Part shown: in pieces, positions 1-6,858 of the stretch | Layout of the letters: every line of letters starts with the position of its first letter | Numbering within the stretch: the stretch's first letter is position 1 | DNA from: CAYSAA01 sp964428905 | Lineage (GTDB): Bacteria > Atribacterota > Phoenicimicrobiia > Phoenicimicrobiales > Stramentimicrobiaceae | Assembly (NCBI GenBank): GCA_964428905.1 | Contig: CAYSAA010000197.1 | Span: forward strand, 1 to 9,127 | Length of the DNA stretch: 9,127 nucleotides | Direction: 5' to 3' | Translations under genes and position numbers: made by a program | The notes under the pieces: model-generated | The model's input: only the letters and a program-made list of their open reading frames with translations | What the model was told of the DNA's origin: nothing | The model's database searches: none

Positions 1-2
1 AT

Positions 3-233
3 CGGGACGGGATGTTACAAGGACCCAATATTGCCATGATTCGAAAGATTTTACGGAAAAGCAATATAAAAATGATTGCCTCCGGCGGGATTTCCACTAT
101 AGATGATTTATACCGATTGCAGCCATTCACAGCTTCAGGCTTGGAGGGTGCAATTATCGGGAAGGCACTCTATAAAGGACAAATAAAATTAGAGCAGGCA
201 CTACAAATTTTTCATAATCAGAAGGGAAATTGA
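3..233 (+). CDS. hisA: HisA, phosphoribosylformimino-AICAR phosphate isomerase (3' end only)
   Basis: This is the C-terminal 76 codons of a (beta/alpha)8-barrel sugar isomerase; the gene runs off the left edge of the window. HisA opens the ring of the ribosyl group in ProFAR to give PRFAR, the substrate of HisF/HisH. The visible part starts inside the conserved RDGM-L-x-GPN strand/loop that follows the second half-barrel phosphate region. It continues with the IASGGIS phosphate-binding loop (around base 75-98) and ends with the GAIIGKALY strand, which also belongs to the second phosphate site. These motifs, together with the hisF gene immediately downstream, separate HisA from HisF itself and from TrpC/TrpF barrels. 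It ends in TGA at 231-233, five bases before the preferred hisF start. The reading frame stays open up to the window edge, so the annotated start must lie outside. Confidence 0.93.
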   Translation, partial: RDGMLQGPNIAMIRKILRKSNIKMIASGGISTIDDLYRLQPFTASGLEGAIIGKALYKGQIKLEQALQIFHNQKGN

Positions 234-238
234 ATATA

Positions 239-1000
239 ATGACCTTGGCCAGGAGAATTATTCCCTGTCTGGATGTCAAGGCAGGGAGAGTTGTGAAAGG
301 TGTTAAATTTGTTAATTTGACTGATGAAGGAGATCCGGTGGAACTGGCTGCTTATTATGAAAAAGAGCAGGCAGATGAGCTTGTTTTTCTGGATATTACC
401 GCTTCCTGGGAAAAGAGAGATATTCTTATCCATGTGGTAGAGAAAACATCAGAGAAAATCTTTATTCCCTTTACGGTAGGTGGGGGCGTTCGTAAGCTGG
501 AGGATATCCATCAATTATTGAGAGCAGGTGCGGATAAAGTTTCCATTAACACTGCTGCGGCATTGCATCCGGAAATGGTCCGGGAAGCCGCTCTACGGTA
601 TGGTAGTTCTACCCTGGTGGTAGCTATTGATGCCATAAGAAGGAATGGCTATTGGGAAGTGGCTATTCATGGCGGCAGAACCCCAACCGGTAAAGACGCT
701 GTCAAATGGGCACAGGAAGTAGAAAAATTAGGTGCCGGGGAAATTCTGTTGACCAGTATGGATTGTGACGGAACCAAGGAAGGTTATGATATCGAACTAA
801 CCCGTCAGGTTGTGGAAAAAACCAAATGTCCGGTCATTGCTTCCGGGGGTGCGGGAGAACTTCGGCACTTTTATCGAGTATTGACCAAAGGGAAAGCCAG
901 TGCAGCCCTGGCTGCTTCTATTTTTCACCGTAAGGAAATTTCCATTACTCAGGTGAAGCAATATCTGGCAAAAAAAGGTGTATCAATCAGATTGGAGTAA
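239..1000 (+). CDS. hisF: HisF, cyclase subunit of imidazole glycerol phosphate synthase
   Basis: HisF uses ammonia delivered by the HisH glutaminase to convert PRFAR into imidazole glycerol phosphate and AICAR in the cytoplasm. The 253-residue product has the usual family length. It opens with the diagnostic RRIIPCLDVKAGRVVKGV segment, in which D12 is the first catalytic aspartate. The second catalytic aspartate is D131 in VVAIDA. The half-barrel phosphate loops (VGGGVR near 80-86; ASGGAGE near 201-207) and the LLTSMDCDGTKEGYD block near 170-184 are present. I chose ATG at 239 because AAGGGA at 222-227 lies 11 bases upstream and the protein then begins like other HisF proteins. A TTG at 230 in the same frame would add three residues and overlap the hisA stop, but it leaves almost no spacing from that ribosome binding site. 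Four bases separate it from hisIE, which suggests tight co-translation. Confidence 0.97.
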   Translation: MTLARRIIPCLDVKAGRVVKGVKFVNLTDEGDPVELAAYYEKEQADELVFLDITASWEKRDILIHVVEKTSEKIFIPFTVGGGVRKLEDIHQLLRAGADKVSINTAAALHPEMVREAALRYGSSTLVVAIDAIRRNGYWEVAIHGGRTPTGKDAVKWAQEVEKLGAGEILLTSMDCDGTKEGYDIELTRQVVEKTKCPVIASGGAGELRHFYRVLTKGKASAALAASIFHRKEISITQVKQYLAKKGVSIRLE

Positions 1001-1003
1001 TGA

Positions 1004-1675
1004 ATGAAAGTAGATGAGGAACTGTTAGGACAATTAAAATATAATCGGGAAGGATTAATTCCGGCAATTGTGCAGGATGCAGCCAGCAAACAGGTTTTAA
1101 TGTTGGCTTATATGAATGAAGTATCTCTAAAAAAAACCCTGCAGACTGGAAAAACCTGTTTTTTTAGTCGTAGCCGCAACAAATTATGGGTCAAAGGAGA
1201 AACCTCCGGTAATACGCAGAAAGTAAAAAAAATATTGGTGGACTGTGATAATGATACTTTATTAATCCTGGTTGAGCAAAAAGGAGTGGCCTGTCATACC
1301 GGTTCTTATTCCTGTTTTTTCCGTGATATCAAAGGGAAAGAGATGCCTCTCAAAGAGCAACAATCCAGGAATGAATCAGGTATTCTGGACGAATTAATGC
1401 AGGTATTTGAAGACCGGAAAAGAAATCCCAGACCGGATTCTTATGTATGCCGATTGCTGGCCAGTCCCGGAGAAAAAATGCCCAAAAAGATTGCCGAGGA
1501 GGCTGCCGAAGTCTTGATTGCTTTAAAGGATCGTGATAAAAAACAGATTATTTATGAAACTGCTGATCTATGGTTTCATACCCTGGTTGCTTTGTCCTAT
1601 CATGATATACCCTACCAGGCTATCCTCGACGAATTGAAGCGTCGGAGAAAATTAAAACCAAAAGAGTTTAGATGA
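1004..1675 (+). CDS. hisIE: HisIE, fused phosphoribosyl-AMP cyclohydrolase / phosphoribosyl-ATP pyrophosphatase
   Basis: A 223-residue bifunctional enzyme for steps 2 and 3 of histidine biosynthesis. The C-terminal part hydrolyses PR-ATP to PR-AMP and the N-terminal part opens the adenine ring of PR-AMP. HisI occupies about residues 1-112: the metal motif D80-C81-D82-x-D84 and the cysteines C97 (in VACHTG) and C104 show the 16- and 7-residue spacing of the family's zinc cysteines. HisE occupies about residues 125-223 and has the MazG-like helices with KIAEEAAEV at 162-170 and YETADLWFH at 184-192, whose acidic residues bind magnesium. A linker near 110-124, rich in lysine and glutamine, joins the halves. 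The start ATG lies 6 bases after GGAG at 994-997 and 3 bases beyond the hisF stop. Both halves look complete; the fused form is common in many phyla and is not diagnostic for one. Confidence 0.97.
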   Translation: MKVDEELLGQLKYNREGLIPAIVQDAASKQVLMLAYMNEVSLKKTLQTGKTCFFSRSRNKLWVKGETSGNTQKVKKILVDCDNDTLLILVEQKGVACHTGSYSCFFRDIKGKEMPLKEQQSRNESGILDELMQVFEDRKRNPRPDSYVCRLLASPGEKMPKKIAEEAAEVLIALKDRDKKQIIYETADLWFHTLVALSYHDIPYQAILDELKRRRKLKPKEFR

Positions 1676-1698
1676 TAAAATATAGAGGTGTTTAATCT

Positions 1699-2793
1699 AT
1701 GCACATAGAAGATTTAGTAAGAAAAGAAGTAAAGTTATTGGAGCCTTATCTACCGGGTCAATCCATTGAGGAAGTCACAGAAAAGCTGGGACTTGCAGAA
1801 GTGATCAACCTGTCAACCAATGAAAGCGTTTTAGGTCCATCCGCTGTTGTCAAAAAGGCTCTAAAATCCGAATTAAATCATATGCATCGTTATCCGGATA
1901 GTTCAAGTCGTTTACTTCGAGAAAAGCTGGCAGTGAAATATGGCATTGATCCCGATATGGTTATTGTTACCAATGGTGGGGATGAACTTTTATATCTATT
2001 GGGAAGTTGTTTTATATCCCCTGATGATGAGGTTGTGATAGGAGAATACGGATTTAAGACTTACGAGAGTGTAAGTGCATTATTTGGCGGTAAGATAATA
2101 GCAGTCCCCTTAAAAGATCAACACCTTAATCTGGTAGAGATTGCCGGGGAAGTAAATGAAAAAACCAAAGTTATTTTTCTCTGTAATCCTCATAATCCCA
2201 ATGGAACTGTTTTTACCCATCATGATCTGGTAGAATTTTTAAGTAACATTCCCACTCATCCCATTGTGGTGTTGGATGAAGCATATTCTGATTTTGTGGA
2301 AAGTAATCATTTTCCAGACAGTGTAAAATTGATTAAAGAAGATAGCCATCATATGATTGCCCTGCGTACCTTTTCCAAGATTGGCGGGATGGCCGGTCTG
2401 CGGGTGGGATTCGGCATAGCCCAAAAGGAGTTGATTAACTATCTGAAAAAAGTGCAACCACCCTATTCGGTCAATTCTATGGCACAAGTAGCAGCAGGGT
2501 CATTTCTTTTAGATAGCGAATATCGGGAAAGATTGTTGCAGAATAACCAACAGGGTAAACGATACCTGTACCGTGAGCTCAAGAAACTGGATCTCTCCTA
2601 TATTCCCACCCAGGCGAATTTTATCTTTATTGATCTTAAACAAGATGCCGGTCTGGTTTGTGAAAAGTTGATGGCCGAAGGTGTTATTGTCCGTTCCGGT
2701 AAAATATGGGGACGTGATACCTGTATCAGAGTAACCATTGGAACAGAGAAACAAAATCAGCAATTGATAAATTCCCTGGAGAAGATTTTGTAA
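1699..2793 (+). CDS. hisC: HisC, histidinol-phosphate aminotransferase
   Basis: A 364-residue PLP-dependent fold type I aminotransferase that makes histidinol phosphate from imidazole acetol phosphate and glutamate. Visible motifs are NLSTNES at 37-43, the YPD substrate segment at 65-67, TNGGDELL at 91-98 (cofactor phosphate region), NPHNPNGT at 163-170, LDEAYSDF at 192-199 (the Asp and Tyr that contact PLP) and TFSKIGGMAGLRVGF at 224-238, with K227 as the Schiff-base lysine. Arg344 in IRVTIGT is the expected carboxylate/phosphate-binding arginine. GAGGTG at 1685-1690, 8 bases ahead, supports the ATG. It is the last his gene here, 23 bases after hisIE. Closely related aminotransferases can act on aromatic amino acids or threonine phosphate (CobD), but the position in the his operon favours HisC. 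Confidence 0.95.
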   Translation: MHIEDLVRKEVKLLEPYLPGQSIEEVTEKLGLAEVINLSTNESVLGPSAVVKKALKSELNHMHRYPDSSSRLLREKLAVKYGIDPDMVIVTNGGDELLYLLGSCFISPDDEVVIGEYGFKTYESVSALFGGKIIAVPLKDQHLNLVEIAGEVNEKTKVIFLCNPHNPNGTVFTHHDLVEFLSNIPTHPIVVLDEAYSDFVESNHFPDSVKLIKEDSHHMIALRTFSKIGGMAGLRVGFGIAQKELINYLKKVQPPYSVNSMAQVAAGSFLLDSEYRERLLQNNQQGKRYLYRELKKLDLSYIPTQANFIFIDLKQDAGLVCEKLMAEGVIVRSGKIWGRDTCIRVTIGTEKQNQQLINSLEKIL

Positions 2794-2857
2794 AAATGTG
2801 ATATATTTATCATATCCGATTATCTCAGGAGTCTAAGTATATAAAACATATAAATCA

Positions 2858-2864
2858 AAGGAGA
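2858..2864 (+). promoter_or_regulatory. Ribosome binding site that fixes a TTG start
   Basis: AAGGAGA lies 6 bases ahead of TTG at 2871. There is no ATG in frame near the start of the conserved protein, and the family motif SRERVLTALHHKTPDRVP begins at residue 7. The TTG start is therefore well supported. Confidence 0.8.
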
Positions 2865-2870
2865 AATAGT

Positions 2871-4007
2871 TTGATTGAGAAAGTAACATCAAGGGAACGT
2901 GTCCTAACAGCTTTACATCATAAAACTCCTGATCGTGTTCCGATTGATTTTGGAGGTACAGAAAATTCCAGTATTATCAAAGAAGGGTATGACAAGTTAA
3001 TACAACATATAGGATTTGAACCAAATAAAATTGCATTTCTTGACATGATGATGAGGTCTGTAAAAGTAGCAGAAGAGATTCAGGAGTATTTTGAAACAGA
3101 TTTTAGGGGTGTCTTCCCCTCAAGAACTTTACCAATTAAATGGATAAATGATTACACATATATTGATCAATGGGGTATAAAATGGATAAAAAAGGAAAAT
3201 ATATTTTATTATGAGCAAGTGAATTATCCACTAGCCGGTGATATTAGTATCAAAGATATCTTAAATTATAATTGGCCTAATCCAGATGAAATTGCTATAA
3301 ATGAAGAGTTAAATAACATGGCAAAAAAAATGAGGGAAGAAACAGATAAAGCATTAGTATTAAGTTTACCCGCACCTATCATTCATACAACGCAATATTT
3401 GCGTGGATTTGAAGATTGGTATATGGATTGTGCAGGTAATGTTAAATTACTAGAGACACTATTTGATAAAGTGTTAGAGATTAATATGGTAATAGCTGAA
3501 AAAATACTGAAACAGGCTGCGAAACATGTTGATATAATAAAAATGGCAGATGACATTGGTATGCAGACTGGTTTGCAGGTATCCCCTGATTTTTTCCGTA
3601 AGTTCATCAAGCCTAGATTTAAGAAATATACTGATTTAATTCGCAGATTTGCTCCTGATACTATCATACATATACATAGCTGTGGAAGCATTGAAGCCAT
3701 TTTAAAAGATTTCATCGAGATTGGTATTAATGTAATAAATCCAGTCCAAGTATCCGCTAAAAATATGGATCCAAAAACTTTAAAGTCAAAGTATGGTAAT
3801 GATTTAAGTTTTTGGGGTGCTATTGATACCCAAAGTGTACTGAATAGAATGAATGAAGCAGAAGTTAAAAAAGAAGTAGAAAAAACAATCGATATACTTG
3901 GTGAAGGAGGTGGCTATATATTAAGTGCTGTGCATAATATTCAGCCAGATGTACCCCCCGAAAACATTGTAGCTATGTTCGAACATGCGAAAAAATATAA
4001 ATGTTAA
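2871..4007 (+). CDS. UroD-superfamily protein, MtaA/CmuA-like probable methyltransferase
   Basis: A 378-residue soluble protein of the uroporphyrinogen decarboxylase superfamily (PF01208-type TIM barrel). It starts with the SRERV-x-TAL-x-H-x-PDRVP segment (7-24) typical of the methyltransferase-like branch. It lacks the arginine-rich RPVW-x-MRQAGR motif of true HemE, so a role in heme synthesis is unlikely. Other blocks are KMADDIGMQTG (224-234), SPDFFRKFIKPRFKK (238-252), IIHIHSCGS (265-273) with the zinc-type H269-x-C271 pair, WGAIDTQ (315-321) and GGGYILSAVHNIQPDVPPENI (346-366). In MtaA/MtbA a cysteine would be the third zinc ligand near the last block; here H355 seems to take that place. 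Relatives move methyl groups between corrinoid proteins and thiols or tetrahydrofolate. The substrate is unknown. The gene is clearly richer in A+T than the his genes before it. Translation starts at TTG. Confidence 0.8.
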   Translation: MIEKVTSRERVLTALHHKTPDRVPIDFGGTENSSIIKEGYDKLIQHIGFEPNKIAFLDMMMRSVKVAEEIQEYFETDFRGVFPSRTLPIKWINDYTYIDQWGIKWIKKENIFYYEQVNYPLAGDISIKDILNYNWPNPDEIAINEELNNMAKKMREETDKALVLSLPAPIIHTTQYLRGFEDWYMDCAGNVKLLETLFDKVLEINMVIAEKILKQAAKHVDIIKMADDIGMQTGLQVSPDFFRKFIKPRFKKYTDLIRRFAPDTIIHIHSCGSIEAILKDFIEIGINVINPVQVSAKNMDPKTLKSKYGNDLSFWGAIDTQSVLNRMNEAEVKKEVEKTIDILGEGGGYILSAVHNIQPDVPPENIVAMFEHAKKYKC

Positions 4008-4284
4008 GAGGCATGTTTTTTCAGTGAAAAGTTATTTTTGATTAATTGGGGAAAGATAGCCAGTTGATTTAGGGGGAAGAAATAAATAGGCATTTGGATT
4101 CCCTGCTATGACAATAGAAGAATCCGTTTTATATTTTGGTTATTTAACTTGTACTCACTAATCTATTCTCATCTTTGAATCTTATTACAGGTTATTTTCT
4201 TATCTTGGGCTTATTCTAACTTTAAATCATAATTTTGTTAAAGGGGTCACAGTTATTAATAAAGCAAAAAATAACCTTAAATGG

Positions 4285-4304
4285 CAATATATTACAATAT
4301 ATTC
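4285..4304. repeat. Tandem pair of a 10-base AT-rich unit
   Basis: CAATATATTA is followed at once by CAATATATTC, giving two head-to-tail copies that differ only in the last base. It may be chance in A+T-rich DNA or a binding site for a regulator. It lies about 100 bases ahead of the promoter candidate. Confidence 0.5.
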
Positions 4305-4401
4305 AGTAAGTAATCCTCGTATAATTTAATAAGGGTATTGATCTGAATATTTTTTTTAAAATGCCAATAAAGTATTGAAAATGACAAGACAATTCGATTG
4401 A

Positions 4402-4430
4402 TTGACTTTAAGAATCATATAAGTTAATAT
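4402..4430 (+). promoter_or_regulatory. Candidate sigma-70-type promoter for the second UroD-family gene
   Basis: TTGACT at 4402-4407 (5 of 6 to consensus) is separated by exactly 17 bases from TAATAT at 4425-4430 (4 of 6 to TATAAT). Transcription would begin near 4437 and leave a leader of about 185 bases before the ATG at 4622. No other promoter of this quality is seen in the gap. Confidence 0.45.
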
Positions 4431-4621
4431 TTGAAATAGAAAGATAGATTAGGTAACAGTATCCTACTAAAGGATGATTGAAAATAGAGCCTCAATAATC
4501 ATTAGTTACTACATTTGAAAATAGGATGATATATTAGAGTAATATTCAAGCTGTGAAGCGAAGGGGTTTTTTCATTTTATTCAAATTTGGATATTAAGAA
4601 AACACCAGATAGGAAATCTAA

Positions 4622-5650
4622 ATGACTGAAGATCAGTGGAGTGTGTTATGTGATATTATTGATGGGAATGCCAGTGGGCATGAAATCGGTTTTATTATAG
4701 ATAGCCCCTGGCTGCCCGGATGGTTCAATATACCCATAATTGATTATTATACCAGTGATGAGTTATGGTTTCATGCGAATAAAAAGGCCGCCGATACTTT
4801 TCCTGAGGTGATATTTCTCCCGGGGTTTTGGTCTGAGTACGGTATGTGTACAGAACCCTCTGCCTTTGGAGCAAAATGTATTTTCCCACAAAACGATTTT
4901 CCAAATGTCAATAATCTACCATTTAAAGACTATAATTTTGAAAAACTGGTCAAACCCAATCCCTCTACTGATGGATTGCTTCCTTTTATGATCAATCGAT
5001 TGAAACTAATGCAGGATAGGGTGCAAAAAGTTGGGCATATCTATCCTTTTGCTATTTCCCGTGGCCCTTTGAATATCGCAAGTTATCTGCTGGGTACCAC
5101 TGAATTCTTGTTGCTGATAAAGCTTGAACCGGAAAAAGCCCATCATGTTTTAAAAGTCATCACAGATTTTATTTGTGATTGGCTGGAATATCAGCTTAAT
5201 AAATTTTCAACCATGGATGGTATCATGGTATTGGATGATATTGTAGGGTTTTTAGGGAAGGAAGATTTTAAGGAATTTGCCTATCCCAGCCTAAAGCAAA
5301 TTTTTACACAGTTTTCGGTTAAAGTGAAATTTTTCCACAATGATGCTCCCTGTATTGTCTCTGCACCTTTTATGCATGAAATAGGAATAAATATGTTGAA
5401 TTTTGGCATAGATACTGATATAAATCAAATGCGTGAATTATGTGGGTCAAATATAGTGTTGGTTGGTAATATCCCCCCTCGGGATGTACTGGCGGATGGG
5501 ACTCCAGAGGAAGTTCGAACCTCAGTGCGCACACAATTTAAGCTAATGAAAGGGTTGTCACGGGTTATGATGTCTTGTGGAGGTGGAATGCCGCCTGGTG
5601 TTTCAACTGATAATATCAATGCGTTTATCGATGAGGTGAAGAGATCTTAA
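4622..5650 (+). CDS. UroD-superfamily protein, second and divergent copy
   Basis: A 342-residue soluble protein that shares the UroD-like TIM-barrel layout with the gene at 2871 but is only distantly similar. Recognisable blocks are the N-terminal IIDSPWLPGW (25-34), LPGFWSEYGMCTEPSAFGAKC (66-86), MVLDDIVGFLGKEDFKEFAYP (202-222), KFFHNDAPC (236-244), NFGIDTDI (260-267), VGNIPPRDVLADGTPEEV (281-298) and MSCGGGMPPGVSTDNI (317-332). The last two match the GN-x-x-P...L-x-x-GTPEEV and glycine/proline-rich end motifs of this superfamily. The zinc-type H-x-C appears as H239-x-D241, with C244 nearby and C319 in the last block. The HemE arginine motif is absent. An in-frame TAA at 4619-4621 directly before the ATG forces this start; AGGAAA at 4611-4616 is a modest ribosome binding site. 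A corrinoid- or thiol-linked methyltransferase role is possible; a substrate cannot be named. Confidence 0.75.
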   Translation: MTEDQWSVLCDIIDGNASGHEIGFIIDSPWLPGWFNIPIIDYYTSDELWFHANKKAADTFPEVIFLPGFWSEYGMCTEPSAFGAKCIFPQNDFPNVNNLPFKDYNFEKLVKPNPSTDGLLPFMINRLKLMQDRVQKVGHIYPFAISRGPLNIASYLLGTTEFLLLIKLEPEKAHHVLKVITDFICDWLEYQLNKFSTMDGIMVLDDIVGFLGKEDFKEFAYPSLKQIFTQFSVKVKFFHNDAPCIVSAPFMHEIGINMLNFGIDTDINQMRELCGSNIVLVGNIPPRDVLADGTPEEVRTSVRTQFKLMKGLSRVMMSCGGGMPPGVSTDNINAFIDEVKRS

Positions 5651-5764
5651 TTTTCTTTAGTAGCATTTTTTTTGTTTTGGATTTATTTGAATATAGTATG
5701 TTTCAAAAATTGAGGAAATATTGGATAAATTTATGGTCCACAATTGTAAGGTAAGGATATTCCT

Positions 5765-5822
5765 GATAGACATATAAAATTTTATAGTTTTCTTGACTAT
5801 TGCCTATATGCAGATAGACATA
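5765..5822 (+). repeat. Direct repeat GATAGACATA, two copies (possible operator)
   Basis: A perfect 10-base repeat occurs at 5765-5774 and 5813-5822, 48 bases apart start to start. With one mismatch the match extends 2 bases to the left (C-N-GATAGACATA). The second copy overlaps the probable -10 area of the dctP promoter, as a regulator binding site could. No regulator gene is in the window. Confidence 0.45.
5773..5786. repeat. Perfect 14-base AT palindrome
   Basis: TATAAAATTTTATA equals its own reverse complement. It begins inside the first copy of the GATAGACATA repeat. An operator is possible, but A+T-only palindromes arise easily by chance in such DNA. Confidence 0.35.
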
Positions 5823-5829
5823 ATATAAA
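5793..5829 (+). promoter_or_regulatory. Candidate promoter for dctPQM
   Basis: Two overlapping readings exist. TTGCCT at 5800-5805 with TATAAA at 5824-5829 has an 18-base spacer and good -10 match. TTGACT at 5793-5798 has the better -35 but its nearest good -10, CATAAT at 5819-5824, is 20 bases away, which is long. Either would give a short leader before the dctP ribosome binding site at 5841-5846. Confidence 0.4.
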
Positions 5830-5857
5830 AAAAAATAAAAAAGGAGAGAAAAAAGAG

Positions 5858-6838
5858 ATGAAAAAAAACTTTTCAGTAGTATTGGTGTTTTTAGTTATCA
5901 TGCTTGTTGTGGCAGGTTTTGCTTATGCCTCAGATAAGGTTTACACGCTTAAAATGTCAACCCAGTTAAATGAAACATCCCCAATGGTAGAAGGATTTAG
6001 AGAATGGTCAAGAAGAGTGAGTGAAAGGACTGATGGTAAGCTGTTAATTGAGATTTATCCAAGCGCACAACTTGGTTATGATGAAGATGTAATTGAACAA
6101 GCTATTCAGGGTGTCAATGTAGCTGTGCTTACAGATGGAGGGAGAATGGGTAATTATGTAAAGGATATCGGTATAATCGGAATGCCTTATTTTGCAGATA
6201 ACTATGATTATGTATTAAAGGTTACCCAGACTGATATATTCAAGGAATGGGAAAAAAAGCTCGCTGTGGAAAATGACATTAGAATACTTGCCTTTAATTG
6301 GTATGATGGTGCGAGGCATTTTTTAACAAATAAACCTGTAAAGGAACCCGCCGACCTTAATGGCGTGAGAATCAGGACACCAGGAGCGCCAGTTTGGTCA
6401 GAATCCATCAAGGCCATGGGGGCTATTCCTGTTTCAATGGCCTGGACTGAAGTTTACCAAGCGGTACAACAGAAAGCTATTGATGGTGCCGAAGGTCAGA
6501 ATACAGCATCATATCCAGCAAGATTATATGAAGTCCTTAAATATATAGACAAGACAGGCCATTTTCAACTTATTAACGGTATTATTGTTGGTGAGAAATG
6601 GTTCAAAGAATTACCAGAAGAATACCAAAAAATATTAGCTGAGGAAGCAAAGTCTGTTGGTGCTGAAAATGCAAGACTGATTATTGAACTTTCGGATGAT
6701 TATGAATTAAAAATGGTTGAAGAAGGGATGGAAGTTGTGGAAGTTAATTTAGAGGCATTCAAAGCAGCAGCTGAAAAAGCCTATGATGTTTTAGAATTTA
6801 GGGAACTCAGAGATAGTATATATGCAGAAATTGAATAA
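5858..6838 (+). CDS. dctP: TRAP transporter solute-binding protein, DctP family
   Basis: A 326-residue extracytoplasmic binding protein that captures a substrate, normally a small carboxylate, and delivers it to the DctQ/DctM membrane pair. Residues 1-24 form a signal peptide: two lysines, a long hydrophobic core and an A-Y-A cleavage site; no lipobox cysteine is present, so it should be a free periplasmic protein. Family motifs are YPSAQLG (67-73), the GARHFLTN strand with R153 (151-158), P-A-DL-x-G-V-R-I-R-TPG (164-176) with R173 as the arginine that usually pairs with the substrate carboxylate, and SMAWTEVYQAVQQKAIDGAEGQ (193-214). The C-terminal helix is rich in glutamate and lysine. AAGGAG at 5841-5846 lies 11 bases ahead. 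It leads an operon with dctQ 20 bases downstream. The ligand cannot be read from sequence; context with UroD-like proteins hints at a methylated acid. Confidence 0.93.
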   Translation: MKKNFSVVLVFLVIMLVVAGFAYASDKVYTLKMSTQLNETSPMVEGFREWSRRVSERTDGKLLIEIYPSAQLGYDEDVIEQAIQGVNVAVLTDGGRMGNYVKDIGIIGMPYFADNYDYVLKVTQTDIFKEWEKKLAVENDIRILAFNWYDGARHFLTNKPVKEPADLNGVRIRTPGAPVWSESIKAMGAIPVSMAWTEVYQAVQQKAIDGAEGQNTASYPARLYEVLKYIDKTGHFQLINGIIVGEKWFKELPEEYQKILAEEAKSVGAENARLIIELSDDYELKMVEEGMEVVEVNLEAFKAAAEKAYDVLEFRELRDSIYAEIE

Positions 6839-6858
6839 CCAAAAATAACGGAGGTGAG

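Larger units (their letters stand above)
4008..4621. other. 614-base non-coding gap between the two UroD-family genes
   Basis: Every frame on both strands is broken by frequent stops, and I recognise no degraded gene, tRNA or known riboswitch. The stretch is very A+T-rich. It contains a promoter candidate at 4402-4430, a tandem 10-base repeat at 4285-4304, a repeated TTGAAAATAG (4478-4487 and 4515-4524) and a small 5-bp hairpin at 4461-4475. No clear terminator for the gene upstream is visible. The length is unusual for a locus whose other genes are tightly packed. Confidence 0.6.
5651..5857. other. Regulatory gap before the TRAP operon
   Basis: This 207-base A+T-rich stretch has no gene. 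T-rich runs follow the stop of the upstream gene (8 T's around 5668-5675) but no stable hairpin precedes them. The right half carries the palindrome, the direct repeats and the promoter candidates listed separately, so the transporter probably has its own control region. Confidence 0.55.

Noticed and set aside
2794..2870. Terminator between hisC and the first UroD gene
   Set aside because: The only pairing (GATA...TATC around 2802-2818) is four A+T-rich base pairs with no T-tract.
3383..3715. Minus-strand open frame of 110 codons within the first UroD gene
   Set aside because: It lies fully antisense to conserved UroD motifs and shows no recognisable domain.
4189..4277. 10-base inverted repeat (AGGTTATTTT / AAAATAACCT) as ends of a small mobile element
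   Set aside because: The arms are A+T-rich, only 89 bases apart end to end, with no target duplication or second copy in the window.
4437..4621. Cobalamin or SAM riboswitch in the leader of the second UroD gene
   Set aside because: It would fit the methyltransferase idea, but I find neither a B12-box-like conserved core nor S-box stems.
2871..5650. The two UroD-family genes as heme biosynthesis hemE
   Set aside because: Neither has the N-terminal RPVW-x-MRQAGR motif of true uroporphyrinogen decarboxylase, and no other heme gene is nearby; the H-x-C type motif in the first points to the methyltransferase branch.
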